Shown here: piece by piece, positions 51,383-60,716 of the stretch | How the letters are laid out: the number at the start of each line of letters is the position of its first letter | Numbering within the stretch: position 1 is the stretch's first letter | Position numbers and translations under genes: made by a program | Assembly (NCBI RefSeq): GCF_019422935.1 | Contig: NZ_JAHZCJ010000005.1 | Location: forward strand, 1 to 64,000 | Length of the DNA: 64,000 nucleotides | Direction of reading: 5' to 3' | Source: Desulfovibrio sp. | GTDB taxonomy: Bacteria > Desulfobacterota > Desulfovibrionia > Desulfovibrionales > Desulfovibrionaceae | Notes under the pieces: model-generated | Seen by the model: only the letters and a program-made list of their open reading frames with translations | The model's database searches: none | Told to the model about the DNA's origin: nothing

Positions 51383-52606
51383 CTATTCATCCGTTTTTTT
51401 GATTTTATGCAGTTTGCGCCACCACTGGCTGAGGCGGGGTTCTTCCCCATTGTCGCGCGGCTGGTAGAACCTGCGGCCTTCCAGTTCTGTGGGCAGGTAT
51501 GACTGCTCGATCCACGATTCCGGGTAGTTGTGGGGGTACTTGTATTCCTTGCCGTAGCCCCATTCCTTGTGCAACTGCGTTGAAGGATTGCGCAGATGCA
51601 GCGGCACCGGGCGCGTTCCGTTGAGCTTGACCTCGCGGGCGGCGTTGAGATAGGCCGCGTAGGAAGTATTGCTCTTTTTGGCAAGGGCCAGATAGGTGAC
51701 AGTTTCCGCCAGCGGAATGAACCCTTCCGGCATGCCCACAAATTCCACGGCCTGCTGACAGGCCACAGCCAGCCCCAGAGCGTCCGGGTCGGCCAGCCCC
51801 ACATCTTCCGATGCGGAGAGTATCAGGCGGCGGCAGACAAAGCGCGGGTCTTCGCCGCCTTCAAGCAGGCAGGCCAGATAGTACAGGGCCGCATCCACAT
51901 CACTGCCGCGAATGGACTTGATGAGCGCCGAGGCCAGTTCATAGTGGTTATCGCCGTCCTTGTCGTGCCGGATGAGCACCTCGGGCAGCGCCGCCTTTAT
52001 ATGCTCCAGATCGCGCCTATCTTCCGGCAGGGCGCCCACATATTCCACAAGGTTCAGCAGGGTGCGGGCATCGCCGTGCGAAACCCCGGCCAGCAGGTCG
52101 GCCACATCATCGGTCATTTCAAGTTGCAGGTCTTTTGCGCCGCGCCGGGCAAGTTCCATAAGCTCCGGGCGGCCCAGGGGGCGCAGCCGCAGCACATGCA
52201 GGCGCGAAAGCAACTGACGAGTGACGCTGAACGAGGGATTTTCCGTGGTTGTGGCAAGCAGGGTCAGTTCGCCAGATTCCACCAGCGGCAAAAAAAAGTC
52301 CTGCTGCGCCTTGGAAAACCGGTGCAGTTCGTCCAGCACGAGAATTTCCACGCCTGTCAGCGAGCGCCTCAGATGCTGCAATCCGGCCTCGGGCGCGCTC
52401 AAACGCAGATAGGGCTTGCCGGATGATTTGGCCAGCAGCAGGGCGAGGGTTGATTTGCCGCAGCCGGGCGGGCCGAAAAACAGCAGACTGGGCAAACGCC
52501 CGGACTTCATAAGTGAGCGCAGGCGGTCGCCAAGATGGGTCTGACCCAGAAAAAGCGCCAGATCATCGGGCCGCATGCGCTCCGGCAGCGGCTTGCTTAC
52601 GGTCAC
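51383..52606 (-). CDS. rarA: Replication-associated recombination protein RarA/MgsA
   Basis: A 407-residue AAA+ ATPase acting at stalled replication forks. The start is taken as GTG at 52606 because GGGAG sits 6 nt upstream and the GTG overlaps the rsmE stop in GTGA. It shows Walker A FGPPGCGKST, Walker B EILVLDELHRFSKAQQ, the sensor ATTENPSFSVTRQLLSR and the C-terminal tetramerisation part (DPRFVCRRLILSASEDVGLA), all typical of MgsA/WRNIP1. Confidence 0.95.
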   Translation of the reverse strand: MTVSKPLPERMRPDDLALFLGQTHLGDRLRSLMKSGRLPSLLFFGPPGCGKSTLALLLAKSSGKPYLRLSAPEAGLQHLRRSLTGVEILVLDELHRFSKAQQDFFLPLVESGELTLLATTTENPSFSVTRQLLSRLHVLRLRPLGRPELMELARRGAKDLQLEMTDDVADLLAGVSHGDARTLLNLVEYVGALPEDRRDLEHIKAALPEVLIRHDKDGDNHYELASALIKSIRGSDVDAALYYLACLLEGGEDPRFVCRRLILSASEDVGLADPDALGLAVACQQAVEFVGMPEGFIPLAETVTYLALAKKSNTSYAAYLNAAREVKLNGTRPVPLHLRNPSTQLHKEWGYGKEYKYPHNYPESWIEQSYLPTELEGRRFYQPRDNGEEPRLSQWWRKLHKIKKTDE

Positions 52607-53361
52607 TTTCCGCTCCCTTGGGTGGCATCGGGCTTGCCGCCAAGCTGTGAACCCCACCAGTGCAGGCCAAGGCAGAGTGTTGCAGCTGTTTCACAGCGCA
52701 ATACGCGCGCGCCAAGGCTCACGGCGGTAAAGTGGGCGGTTTTCAGGGCTGCCAGCTCCCTTTGCGAAAAGCCGCCTTCGGGGCCGATCACATAGACGGT
52801 AAGGCCGGGCTGGCCCGCCATTTCCGGGGTGAGCATATGCACGCCGTCCTGGAGTTCCCAGGGCAGAATGCGGTGGTCAGCTGTGTGCGAAAGATGGATG
52901 AGCTGATCCACGCCGCCAGAGAGGGCGCGTACTTCAGGCAGCCAGGGGTTGCCGCTCTGCTTTGCCCCGGCGATCATCTGCCCAAGGCAAGCTTCTTCTG
53001 CGGCGGCAGAAAGTTTGCCCTGGCTGTGATCGCCCTGCCACAGCCACACGCCATGCGCGCCAAGCTCCACGGCCTTTTCCATAAAAAATCCGCGCCGCAC
53101 GGCCTTGCTGTAGGCCAGCGCCACAATGGCCCGCGAATGAGGAGCCGGGGTGACAGTTTCAGAAACGCGCTGGAGCTGCACGTTCTTTTTGCCCACCTTG
53201 CAGACCACAAATATGCCCGAACGGCCCCGGCCATCCAGAAGCCCCACTTCGGTGCCGGGTTCTGCGCGCAGAACCTGCCCCAGATGCCGGGCTTCCTGCC
53301 CTTCAAGAAGAGGTGTGTCGCCCCAGTGTTCAGGGGCCAGATAAAAAAACGATACGCTCAT
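52603..53361 (-). CDS. rsmE: 16S rRNA m3U1498 methyltransferase RsmE
   Basis: A 252-residue SPOUT methyltransferase. The N-terminal PUA-like domain starts MSVSFFYLAPEHWGDTPLLE and includes the HLGQVLRAEPGTEVGLLDG stretch. The knotted C-terminal domain carries YVIGPEGGFSQREL and SLGARVLRCETAATLCLGLH, the AdoMet-binding motifs of RsmE. The start overlaps the stop of the upstream gene in ATGA and its own stop overlaps the rarA start. Confidence 0.96.
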   Translation of the reverse strand: MSVSFFYLAPEHWGDTPLLEGQEARHLGQVLRAEPGTEVGLLDGRGRSGIFVVCKVGKKNVQLQRVSETVTPAPHSRAIVALAYSKAVRRGFFMEKAVELGAHGVWLWQGDHSQGKLSAAAEEACLGQMIAGAKQSGNPWLPEVRALSGGVDQLIHLSHTADHRILPWELQDGVHMLTPEMAGQPGLTVYVIGPEGGFSQRELAALKTAHFTAVSLGARVLRCETAATLCLGLHWWGSQLGGKPDATQGSGK

Positions 53362-55076
53362 GCCACCACGTTTTCCTTGCCGCTGCGCGCCTTGCGCACA
53401 GCCTTGAACCCGTCCTGCAATGAAACAAGACGTCTGTAATTTTTACGAATTTCCTGACCAGCCGGGGTGAGGGTGTCTTCCGGCGGTTCAACGTATTTGC
53501 GTTGCAGATAACTGTCGCGCAGGATTCTTTCCACACAGTCGATGACGGCGTCAACCAGACCGGGGAAGAAACTGACGATTTCAAACTTCAGCTCGTTGAG
53601 CAGGTTCAGGGCCTCGCGGAACATCTGTTGGTAGGTGATGCGCGCGCCCTTGAAGGTGCGCTGGCACAGGTCTTCCAGTATGCGCACACGCCGGGCCTGC
53701 TGAATGTAGCTGAACCGGGTGCAGACCTCCTGATACAGTTCGCGCAGGTTTTCAAAGGCCTCGTCATTGTCCGGCGAAAAGAGATAGTTGGTCAACACCT
53801 TGCTTACATTGGAGAAAAACTCGTCACTATAGCTGATCATGCGGCGCTGATGCTTGGTCAGCCAGCTATAGAGGAATTTGAGCCGCTTTTCGTGCGTGCC
53901 CGTGTTTTCCACCACCTCGGTGCGCTTGTAGATGATGCGCCCCGTATATTCGCCGCGCACAATGTCGTTAAGGCGCAGGAACATGTTGGAGGTGTCCTTG
54001 ATGATATTAAGCCCGGTGAGCGCTTCGCCCGTGATGGGGTGCAGCACCTCCTGCGCCACCACGGAGAGCGCGCGGTCCTGCCGCACGTTGCTGGCGTCAA
54101 AGGTGTGCTGACGGTACTTGATGCGCAAAATGACCACCCGGCGCGGCTTGTCCAGAAAAAATCCATCGCGGTCAATGGCGCTCAGCGCTTCGTCCTGATC
54201 GGCGTCCACAGCCACAAGGGCCACTTTTTCCAGCAGGGGGTAGCGCGTGTTTTCGCCATTGGCCATGTACGTGGTAATGGTTCTGTCCGTCTGCCCAAGC
54301 ACGCGCAGCAAAAAGCGCTCGCCCATCTTGTGCAGTTTGCGGGCAAAAAGCGCGCTCGAGGTGCGGCGCTCTGAAACAATGGGGAAGCCGTAAAGCTCCA
54401 TGAGGTACTGGTACACAAACATACGGTTGCGTTCGTAAATATCGCTGTCGCCGTATACGAACTTGCCGATGCGGATGCCAAAACGCTTCAGTTCGCTGTC
54501 GATATCTGACGGAAAGGAGGCGAATATCCCGGCCAGATGAAACTGCTTGTCCGCGCCCCAGGCCAGCACGTGCGCCCTGTCCATGCTGAGCAGATAGGGC
54601 ATGAGGGCTGGGTATGTTTCAAGCACAACCGTATCTGACGAGCGGAACTGCTGGCGAAAAATATCCTGGTGCACGCGCGGCAGCCGCGAGGCCAGGGTTT
54701 GCAGGTTCTGCACCATGACCTGATTTTCCAGCGGGCAGCAGGCGCCGTCACCTTCGGTAATCACGGGGTGCAGGCGGTCGAACTGAAAAATTTCTGAAAA
54801 ATAGTCGAGCTGGCGGGCAAAAGCCACCATGGCAAAGCCGGGCAGCTCTTTGTATTCAAACATGTCGTTGTCAAAGGAGGGCAAAAGCTCGCGCGCTTCC
54901 ACAAGGGGGTAGTTCTTGTTTTCCTGATAGGGTTTGACAAGACACAGGCGGATATGCACGGCATCAAGCATTTTCTTGAGCTGCGGCAAATCGCTTACGG
55001 CAATCGAAGAGGACAACTGGGTAGCGTCCTGCCAGGGCAGACCGTCCTTGCTGAATACCTCTTGCCATTTAATCAT
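53358..55076 (-). CDS. Large protein of unknown function in the rsmE-rarA operon
   Basis: A 572-residue protein from the ATG at 55076; AAGGGA lies 7 nt upstream and an in-frame GTG is 6 nt further. No signal peptide, no membrane helix and no motif I can name. The sequence is mixed alpha/beta with long helical stretches (for example 445-520, ENLRELYQEVCTRFSYIQQ) and several conserved-looking aromatic and charged runs. Cysteines are few. Tight coupling (4-nt overlap) with rsmE and the tandem-GAF protein divergently upstream suggest a conserved role, but I assign no function. Confidence 0.75.
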   Translation of the reverse strand: MIKWQEVFSKDGLPWQDATQLSSSIAVSDLPQLKKMLDAVHIRLCLVKPYQENKNYPLVEARELLPSFDNDMFEYKELPGFAMVAFARQLDYFSEIFQFDRLHPVITEGDGACCPLENQVMVQNLQTLASRLPRVHQDIFRQQFRSSDTVVLETYPALMPYLLSMDRAHVLAWGADKQFHLAGIFASFPSDIDSELKRFGIRIGKFVYGDSDIYERNRMFVYQYLMELYGFPIVSERRTSSALFARKLHKMGERFLLRVLGQTDRTITTYMANGENTRYPLLEKVALVAVDADQDEALSAIDRDGFFLDKPRRVVILRIKYRQHTFDASNVRQDRALSVVAQEVLHPITGEALTGLNIIKDTSNMFLRLNDIVRGEYTGRIIYKRTEVVENTGTHEKRLKFLYSWLTKHQRRMISYSDEFFSNVSKVLTNYLFSPDNDEAFENLRELYQEVCTRFSYIQQARRVRILEDLCQRTFKGARITYQQMFREALNLLNELKFEIVSFFPGLVDAVIDCVERILRDSYLQRKYVEPPEDTLTPAGQEIRKNYRRLVSLQDGFKAVRKARSGKENVVA

Positions 55077-55139
55077 CCGCACATCCCTTATAGAAATTTG
55101 TTATTTACTACCTGCTTTTCAGAATATTTTCCAGTGGGA

Positions 55140-56387
55140 ATGATGCAGGTTCCCCGAAAAACGGCATCAACCGGGCCTGCCAAGCCTGATGTAAAGGGCG
55201 TTGACGCTGCCAGCCAAGGCCCCGGCAGCGGAACAAGGGGCAGGAACAACGCAAAAGAAGTTGCGGCGGCGCAGGCCCTTTGCTACAAGAAATGCGTTAC
55301 CCGAGAGCCGTCACGCCTGTGGGCGGCATCACCTCAACCCCATGTGCCCATGACCGCCAACTCTGTTGAAAAGCATATTCTGAGCATCGTTTGCAGCGTT
55401 TTTGACGCTTATTCCGTAGTCCTTTTTCTGCCTGACGAAGAAGGCGAAGCGCATCACCTCGCGGCTGCCTTCAGCCTGGGTGAAAGGATTGCGTCCAACG
55501 CATCGGTGCTGCCCGGCAAGGGCCTTGTAGGCTGGATTGTTCGTAACCGGCAACCTCTGCTTGTGCCGAATTTTGACCAGCGCCAGAGCAACCTTGGCTA
55601 CTACACCGGCGGCGAAGAGGCCAACATCAAGGCCTTTATGGGGTGCCCCGTGCCCACCGGCGGCGCGCTCTGCGTTGACAGCAAGCGACAGTACTCCTTT
55701 TCAGACAAAGACCACAAGATCCTGCAAATGTTCGCAGAGCTTATCTCGCGCCAGCAGGGTTCCACCGGGCGGCAGGAGCTTGCCGGGGACATTCCGCGTT
55801 ATTTTGCGGAATTGTCCGTTATTCAGGATCTACGCTTTCGCTACAAGCGCTGGCCTCAGTTTTTACAAAATTATCTGCGCATCATGGTTGAAGCCACGGG
55901 CTTTGACTACTGCGCCTTTGCCTCGGTGGACGAACCGGGCGAAACATATTGTGTTGAGAGCGAATCGGCCCGTCTGCTGCTGACCGGCGAGGAACCGCTT
56001 ATCCTGCCCATGGGCAGCGGCATAACCGGCTGGGTTTTCCGCAACGATCAGCCGGTGATAGCCGAAGGCATCGAGGGCGCGCCCGCCACTGTGCTGTTTG
56101 GCAAGCTGCCGGATATGCCCGATTTTCAGGCTGCCATATGCATGCCGGTTATGGTCAACAAGAGCACACGCGGCGTGCTTTGCCTTGCGCATACCACTCC
56201 TCGCCAGATAGACGAATCCCTGCGCAGTTTTGTGCGTCAGTCTGTGGATCACCTGGCCCTGTTCCTGGAAAATCTGTATCTCAAAATGCGGCTCAGAACC
56301 ATGTTGCCCCGGGCGCGGGTGCACAACGACGGCCCCCAGGCCTATGATCCCGACACCGCGCCCATTCCGCCAACAAAAGAATACTAA
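55140..56387 (+). CDS. Tandem-GAF-domain protein upstream of mreB
   Basis: About 415 residues from ATG at 55140 (the adjacent ATG at 55143 is equally possible, GTGGGA just upstream). About 65 low-complexity residues precede a first GAF domain (about 75-210; SLGERIASNASVLPGKGLVG) and a second GAF domain (about 225-385; MGSGITGWVFRNDQPVIAEG). No output domain is present. A promoter-like TTGTTA / GAATAT pair lies about 15-40 nt upstream. The stop is 2 nt before mreB, so it is co-expressed and probably linked to cell-shape control. The ligand is unknown. Confidence 0.8.
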   Translation: MMQVPRKTASTGPAKPDVKGVDAASQGPGSGTRGRNNAKEVAAAQALCYKKCVTREPSRLWAASPQPHVPMTANSVEKHILSIVCSVFDAYSVVLFLPDEEGEAHHLAAAFSLGERIASNASVLPGKGLVGWIVRNRQPLLVPNFDQRQSNLGYYTGGEEANIKAFMGCPVPTGGALCVDSKRQYSFSDKDHKILQMFAELISRQQGSTGRQELAGDIPRYFAELSVIQDLRFRYKRWPQFLQNYLRIMVEATGFDYCAFASVDEPGETYCVESESARLLLTGEEPLILPMGSGITGWVFRNDQPVIAEGIEGAPATVLFGKLPDMPDFQAAICMPVMVNKSTRGVLCLAHTTPRQIDESLRSFVRQSVDHLALFLENLYLKMRLRTMLPRARVHNDGPQAYDPDTAPIPPTKEY

Positions 56388-56389
56388 AC

Positions 56390-57415
<1,026 letters not shown>

Positions 57416-57534
57416 CTGCGTCCGCGCCGTTTGCCGAGAGGGCGCGACAATCCATTTTCTGAAAACTGTCTGCTGCGGGGTGACCACCCTGCGGCATTTT
57501 GCGTTGCAGAACCCGCACGCGTAAAGGAAGCCCC

Positions 57535-58323
57535 ATGTTTGCATCACAGGATATTTTGCAGGGATGTCTGGAAATTGTACGCCAGAGTAGCGATATTGTG
57601 CGCGAGCACTGGGCAAAGCCCAGCAACGTGCGGCATAAGGGCCGTATTGATCTGGTTACGCAGACCGACCTGGCGGTGGAAGCTTTTTTGAAGGAAAAAC
57701 TGGCAAACCTTGTGCCTGGCGCCGCCTTTATGGCGGAAGAGAGCAGCGAGAGCGAGAAGGAACCGGACGGCCTGTGCTGGATCATTGACCCTGTGGACGG
57801 CACAACCAACTTTGTGCACCGCATCCCGCAGGTGGCTACCTCGGTAGCTCTGTGGAACAAGGATCATGTGGAGCTTGGCGTGGTCAACATCCCCATGATG
57901 AACGAATGCTTCAGCGCGCAGCGCGGGCAGGGCGCGTACCTCAACGGCACGCCCATAAACGTGAGCAGGGCTGAAACCCTGGGCGATGCGTTGGTGGCCA
58001 CGGGCTTTCCCTATGACTTTAGCGGGCGGCTCGACAGGATACTGGAACGCCTCTCCCTTGTGCTGCCCAAAAGCCAGGGCCTGCGCCGCATAGGCGCGGC
58101 GGCGGTGGATATGGCCTATGTGGCCTGTGGCAGACTGGATATGTTTTATGAAGAAGGCCTGAAACCCTGGGATTTTGCCGCTGGCCTGCTGCTGGTGGAA
58201 GAAGCCGGGGGCAAGGTGACCAATTTGCGCGGCGAGGCCCTGCATTTTGGCGAGGTGCTCATGGCCTCCAACGGGCTGGTGCATCTGGAGGCTGTTGATC
58301 TGCTTGGCCCCACAGCCGTATAA
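57535..58323 (+). CDS. suhB: Inositol-1-monophosphatase family protein SuhB
   Basis: A 262-residue magnesium-dependent phosphatase from the ATG at 57535 (AAAGGAAG upstream). Metal sites: EESSE (about 74-78), IDPVDGTTNFVHRIP (about 92-106) and WDFAAGLLLVEEAGG (about 210-224). It hydrolyses inositol 1-phosphate and similar monophosphates; E. coli SuhB also joins the rRNA antitermination complex, but that role cannot be read here. Confidence 0.94.
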   Translation: MFASQDILQGCLEIVRQSSDIVREHWAKPSNVRHKGRIDLVTQTDLAVEAFLKEKLANLVPGAAFMAEESSESEKEPDGLCWIIDPVDGTTNFVHRIPQVATSVALWNKDHVELGVVNIPMMNECFSAQRGQGAYLNGTPINVSRAETLGDALVATGFPYDFSGRLDRILERLSLVLPKSQGLRRIGAAAVDMAYVACGRLDMFYEEGLKPWDFAAGLLLVEEAGGKVTNLRGEALHFGEVLMASNGLVHLEAVDLLGPTAV

Positions 58324-58450
58324 GAAAAGTGCGCTGCGTGGCCTGCGCAGGGCATTCACTGATTGCATAAGGCCCAGCGGGGTCGCGCGCCCTGCAGACA
58401 GGTTTTGCAACAGGTAGGCTTTTATGTGGATAAATTGAGGGTGTGTGGCG

Positions 58451-58966
58451 TCAGCGCGGGCGCACAAGGCCAGCCTGCACCGCCTGCCGCAAAAAGGGCG
58501 AAAGCAGTTCGCCAAAGTGTACGCCAAGGCCCCGCAGCTCGTCATAATCAACCAGCATGTGCTGATCCGGGTCACGCACGGCAGCGGCAGCCAGCGAGGA
58601 GGGCATGCGGCCCTCATACAGCGCCACAAAAGCGTTGAAATTGTCCGGCCCCGGCGGGGAAACGCCGAGCGGCAGTATGCGCCCCTCGTGGTTCCAGTCG
58701 CTGGTAAACAGCTCCTGCGCCTTGTGCTCGCTTGATTGCCCGGCAGGCAGCCGTCCGAAGGATGAAAATCCCCAGCCAAGGCCATGGCGGTGCGTCAGCA
58801 GGGCGCGTCCAAGCCGGTCGCGCACAAGCAGGCCCACTGCGCGGTGCCGCAGGTTCTGCCGCAGTATGTCCTCGCCGTGCATGATGCACAGCGGTATGTT
58901 GTTGTGGTCCACAACCTCCTGCAAGTCAGGAGTGTTGCCTAATGAAGGGTAAAGGCTGATTTTCAT
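58451..58966 (-). CDS. Nudix-like protein with degenerate Nudix box
   Basis: A 171-residue protein. It follows the Nudix pattern at the start (RHRAVGLLVRDRLGRALLTH, about 44-63) but the box region GRLPAGQSSEHKAQELFTSDW lacks the REUXEE glutamates, so hydrolase activity is doubtful. The ATG at 58966 has GGAAG upstream. Its start codon and that of rimI overlap head to head on opposite strands (CATG at 58964-58967). Function unknown; it may bind a nucleotide or isoprenoid-type substrate. Confidence 0.65.
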   Translation of the reverse strand: MKISLYPSLGNTPDLQEVVDHNNIPLCIMHGEDILRQNLRHRAVGLLVRDRLGRALLTHRHGLGWGFSSFGRLPAGQSSEHKAQELFTSDWNHEGRILPLGVSPPGPDNFNAFVALYEGRMPSSLAAAAVRDPDQHMLVDYDELRGLGVHFGELLSPFLRQAVQAGLVRPR

Positions 58967-59423
58967 GAATGCTTCCACAGTGCGGGACGAACGCCTTCAG
59001 ATGCTTGGGCCGCAGCATGCCGCCGCCATGTACGAGATTGAGCGCCAGTGCTTTCCTCTGCCCTGGTCAGAAGAGCAGTGCGCTGCCGCCTTTGGGCAAA
59101 AGGCTTTTTCGGCACTGGGAATGTTTCGGCATGAGGCGCTGATTGGCTATATATCAGTATATCACACGCTGGATGAACTGGAAATACTCAATCTTGCAGT
59201 TTTGCCGGATGAACGTCGCAGAGGCTACGGGCGGCGTATATTGGGCGTGGTCTTGCGCCTTGCGCGTAAAATGGCTATAAACAAAATCTTGCTTGAAGTC
59301 AGGGTGGGCAACAGGCCCGCTATTTGTCTGTATGAGAGTTGCGGCTTCAAGCGGGAGGGCGTACGCAAAAAGTATTATACCGATACTGGCGAAGACGCGC
59401 TCATTTATCTTTGTTCCATCTGA
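58965..59423 (+). CDS. rimI: Ribosomal protein S18-alanine N-acetyltransferase RimI
   Basis: A 152-residue GNAT enzyme acetylating the N-terminal alanine of ribosomal protein S18. The signature ILNLAVLPDERRRGYGRRIL holds the acetyl-CoA loop, and LLEVRVGNRPAICLYESCGF with the C-terminal KKYYTDTGEDALIYL is highly typical. The ATG at 58965 overlaps the start codon of the divergent Nudix-like gene; ATG at 59001 is the next alternative. It precedes tpiA by 14 nt. Confidence 0.93.
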   Translation: MNASTVRDERLQMLGPQHAAAMYEIERQCFPLPWSEEQCAAAFGQKAFSALGMFRHEALIGYISVYHTLDELEILNLAVLPDERRRGYGRRILGVVLRLARKMAINKILLEVRVGNRPAICLYESCGFKREGVRKKYYTDTGEDALIYLCSI

Positions 59424-59437
59424 TCCTTGAGGACGCC

Positions 59438-60202
59438 ATGCAAAAGATATTTGCCGCCAACTGGAAGATGTATAAAACCCGCGCTCAGGCTGCCCAAAGC
59501 GCCAGCGATCTGGCCAAAGGCCTCGGGCATATGCCTGCTGGGCAGGATGTGGTTGTTTTTGCCCCCTTTACGTCCATAAGCTGCGTGGCGGACGCCTTTA
59601 AGGGCGTTGCGGCGCTTTCGGCGGGCGCACAGAATTGCTATCCCGCTGAGGAAGGGGCCTTTACGGGCGAAACTTCGCCCGCCATGCTGCTTGACGCTGG
59701 CGCAAGCTGGGTGCTGACCGGGCATTCCGAACGGCGGCACGTCATGGGCGAGGACGATGCCCTTGTGGCCCGTAAAACAATTTTTGCCCTTGAGCACGGC
59801 CTCAAGGTGCTGTTCTGCATTGGCGAAACCCTTGCCGAGCGCGAAGCTGGCAAGCTGAACGCCGTGCTTGAACGCCAGCTCGCAGCCGTTTTCTCGGCCA
59901 TGCCCGAGAGCCTGCGCGGCGCTGCCCTTGTGGGCAAGCTTGCCATTGGCTACGAGCCTGTGTGGGCCATTGGCACCGGCAAGGTTGCCGGGCCGGAAGA
60001 AGTGCTCGACGCCCACGCCGTTACGCGGGCCTTGCTGAAAAAACTTGTGGGTGAAACCGCAGACAAGCTGCCCATTCTGTATGGCGGCAGTGTTAAGCCA
60101 AACAATGCCGCAGGGCTTATGGCCCTTGACAATGTGGATGGCCTTCTGGTAGGTGGAGCGTCTTTAGAAGCGCAAAGCTTCTTACAAATTATCGGGGCCT
60201 AA
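59438..60202 (+). CDS. tpiA: Triosephosphate isomerase
   Basis: A 254-residue glycolytic enzyme interconverting dihydroxyacetone phosphate and glyceraldehyde 3-phosphate. The ATG at 59438 follows GAGGA. It shows the catalytic lysine in FAANWKMYKT, histidine in VLTGHSERR, catalytic glutamate in AIGYEPVWAIGTGK and the phosphate-binding YGGSVKPNN and GLLVGGASL loops. It lies between rimI and secG, an order common in this group. Confidence 0.98.
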   Translation: MQKIFAANWKMYKTRAQAAQSASDLAKGLGHMPAGQDVVVFAPFTSISCVADAFKGVAALSAGAQNCYPAEEGAFTGETSPAMLLDAGASWVLTGHSERRHVMGEDDALVARKTIFALEHGLKVLFCIGETLAEREAGKLNAVLERQLAAVFSAMPESLRGAALVGKLAIGYEPVWAIGTGKVAGPEEVLDAHAVTRALLKKLVGETADKLPILYGGSVKPNNAAGLMALDNVDGLLVGGASLEAQSFLQIIGA

Positions 60203-60253
60203 CCCCACTTCGGGCGCGCCATCGGGCAGTGGCCGGACGGCGAGGAGGAATTC

Positions 60254-60637
60254 GTGCAGACTCTCATTCTTACGCTGCATATCATTGTGTGCGTGTTGCT
60301 GGTTATTCTTGTGCTGCTTCAGGCGGGCAAGGAAGGCATGGGCGTGATTTTTGGCGGTGGCAACAGCTCTGTGTTCGGCAGCGGCGGCGCAGGCGGCATT
60401 CTTGCCAAACTGACTGCCCTGATGGCCGTGATTTTTGTTATCACGTCGCTCAGCTACACCCTCGTGACCAGCTCGCGTCCTTCCAGTCAGTCTACGATTC
60501 TTGACGTGAAGATTGAAGAGCCTGCTGCTCCCAGGCCCGCCGCCCCGGCTGTCACGCCCGGTGCGGAAGCGACCCCGGCTCCTGTGGTACCCGCTGCTCC
60601 TGCCGAGCAGAAGGCCCCGGCGCCTGCGGCTCAATAA
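60254..60637 (+). CDS. secG: Protein-export membrane protein SecG
   Basis: A 127-residue SecYEG subunit, GTG start at 60254 with GAGGAGGAA upstream. Two transmembrane helices (about 2-22 and 53-73) flank the conserved LLQAGKEGMGVIFGGGNS and FGSGGAGGILAKLTA loop. The C-terminal half is an alanine/proline-rich tail. The terminator at 60659 follows. Confidence 0.95.
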   Translation: MQTLILTLHIIVCVLLVILVLLQAGKEGMGVIFGGGNSSVFGSGGAGGILAKLTALMAVIFVITSLSYTLVTSSRPSSQSTILDVKIEEPAAPRPAAPAVTPGAEATPAPVVPAAPAEQKAPAPAAQ

Positions 60638-60658
60638 GCGCAGCACCTGTTTACTGTT

Positions 60659-60688
60659 AAAGCCGCGGCCTGTGCTGCGGCTTTTTTT
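60659..60688 (+). terminator. Intrinsic terminator after secG
   Basis: An 8-bp stem (60659-60666 with 60677-60684) that runs into seven T. It ends the rimI-tpiA-secG transcript. Confidence 0.9.
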
Positions 60689-60716
60689 ATTAGCATAACC
60701 CATGAGTGGAGCCCTT

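Noticed and set aside
50415..51467. Plus-strand open frame (350 codons)
   Set aside because: Antisense to the acyltransferase gene and crosses the 50495-50520 terminator.
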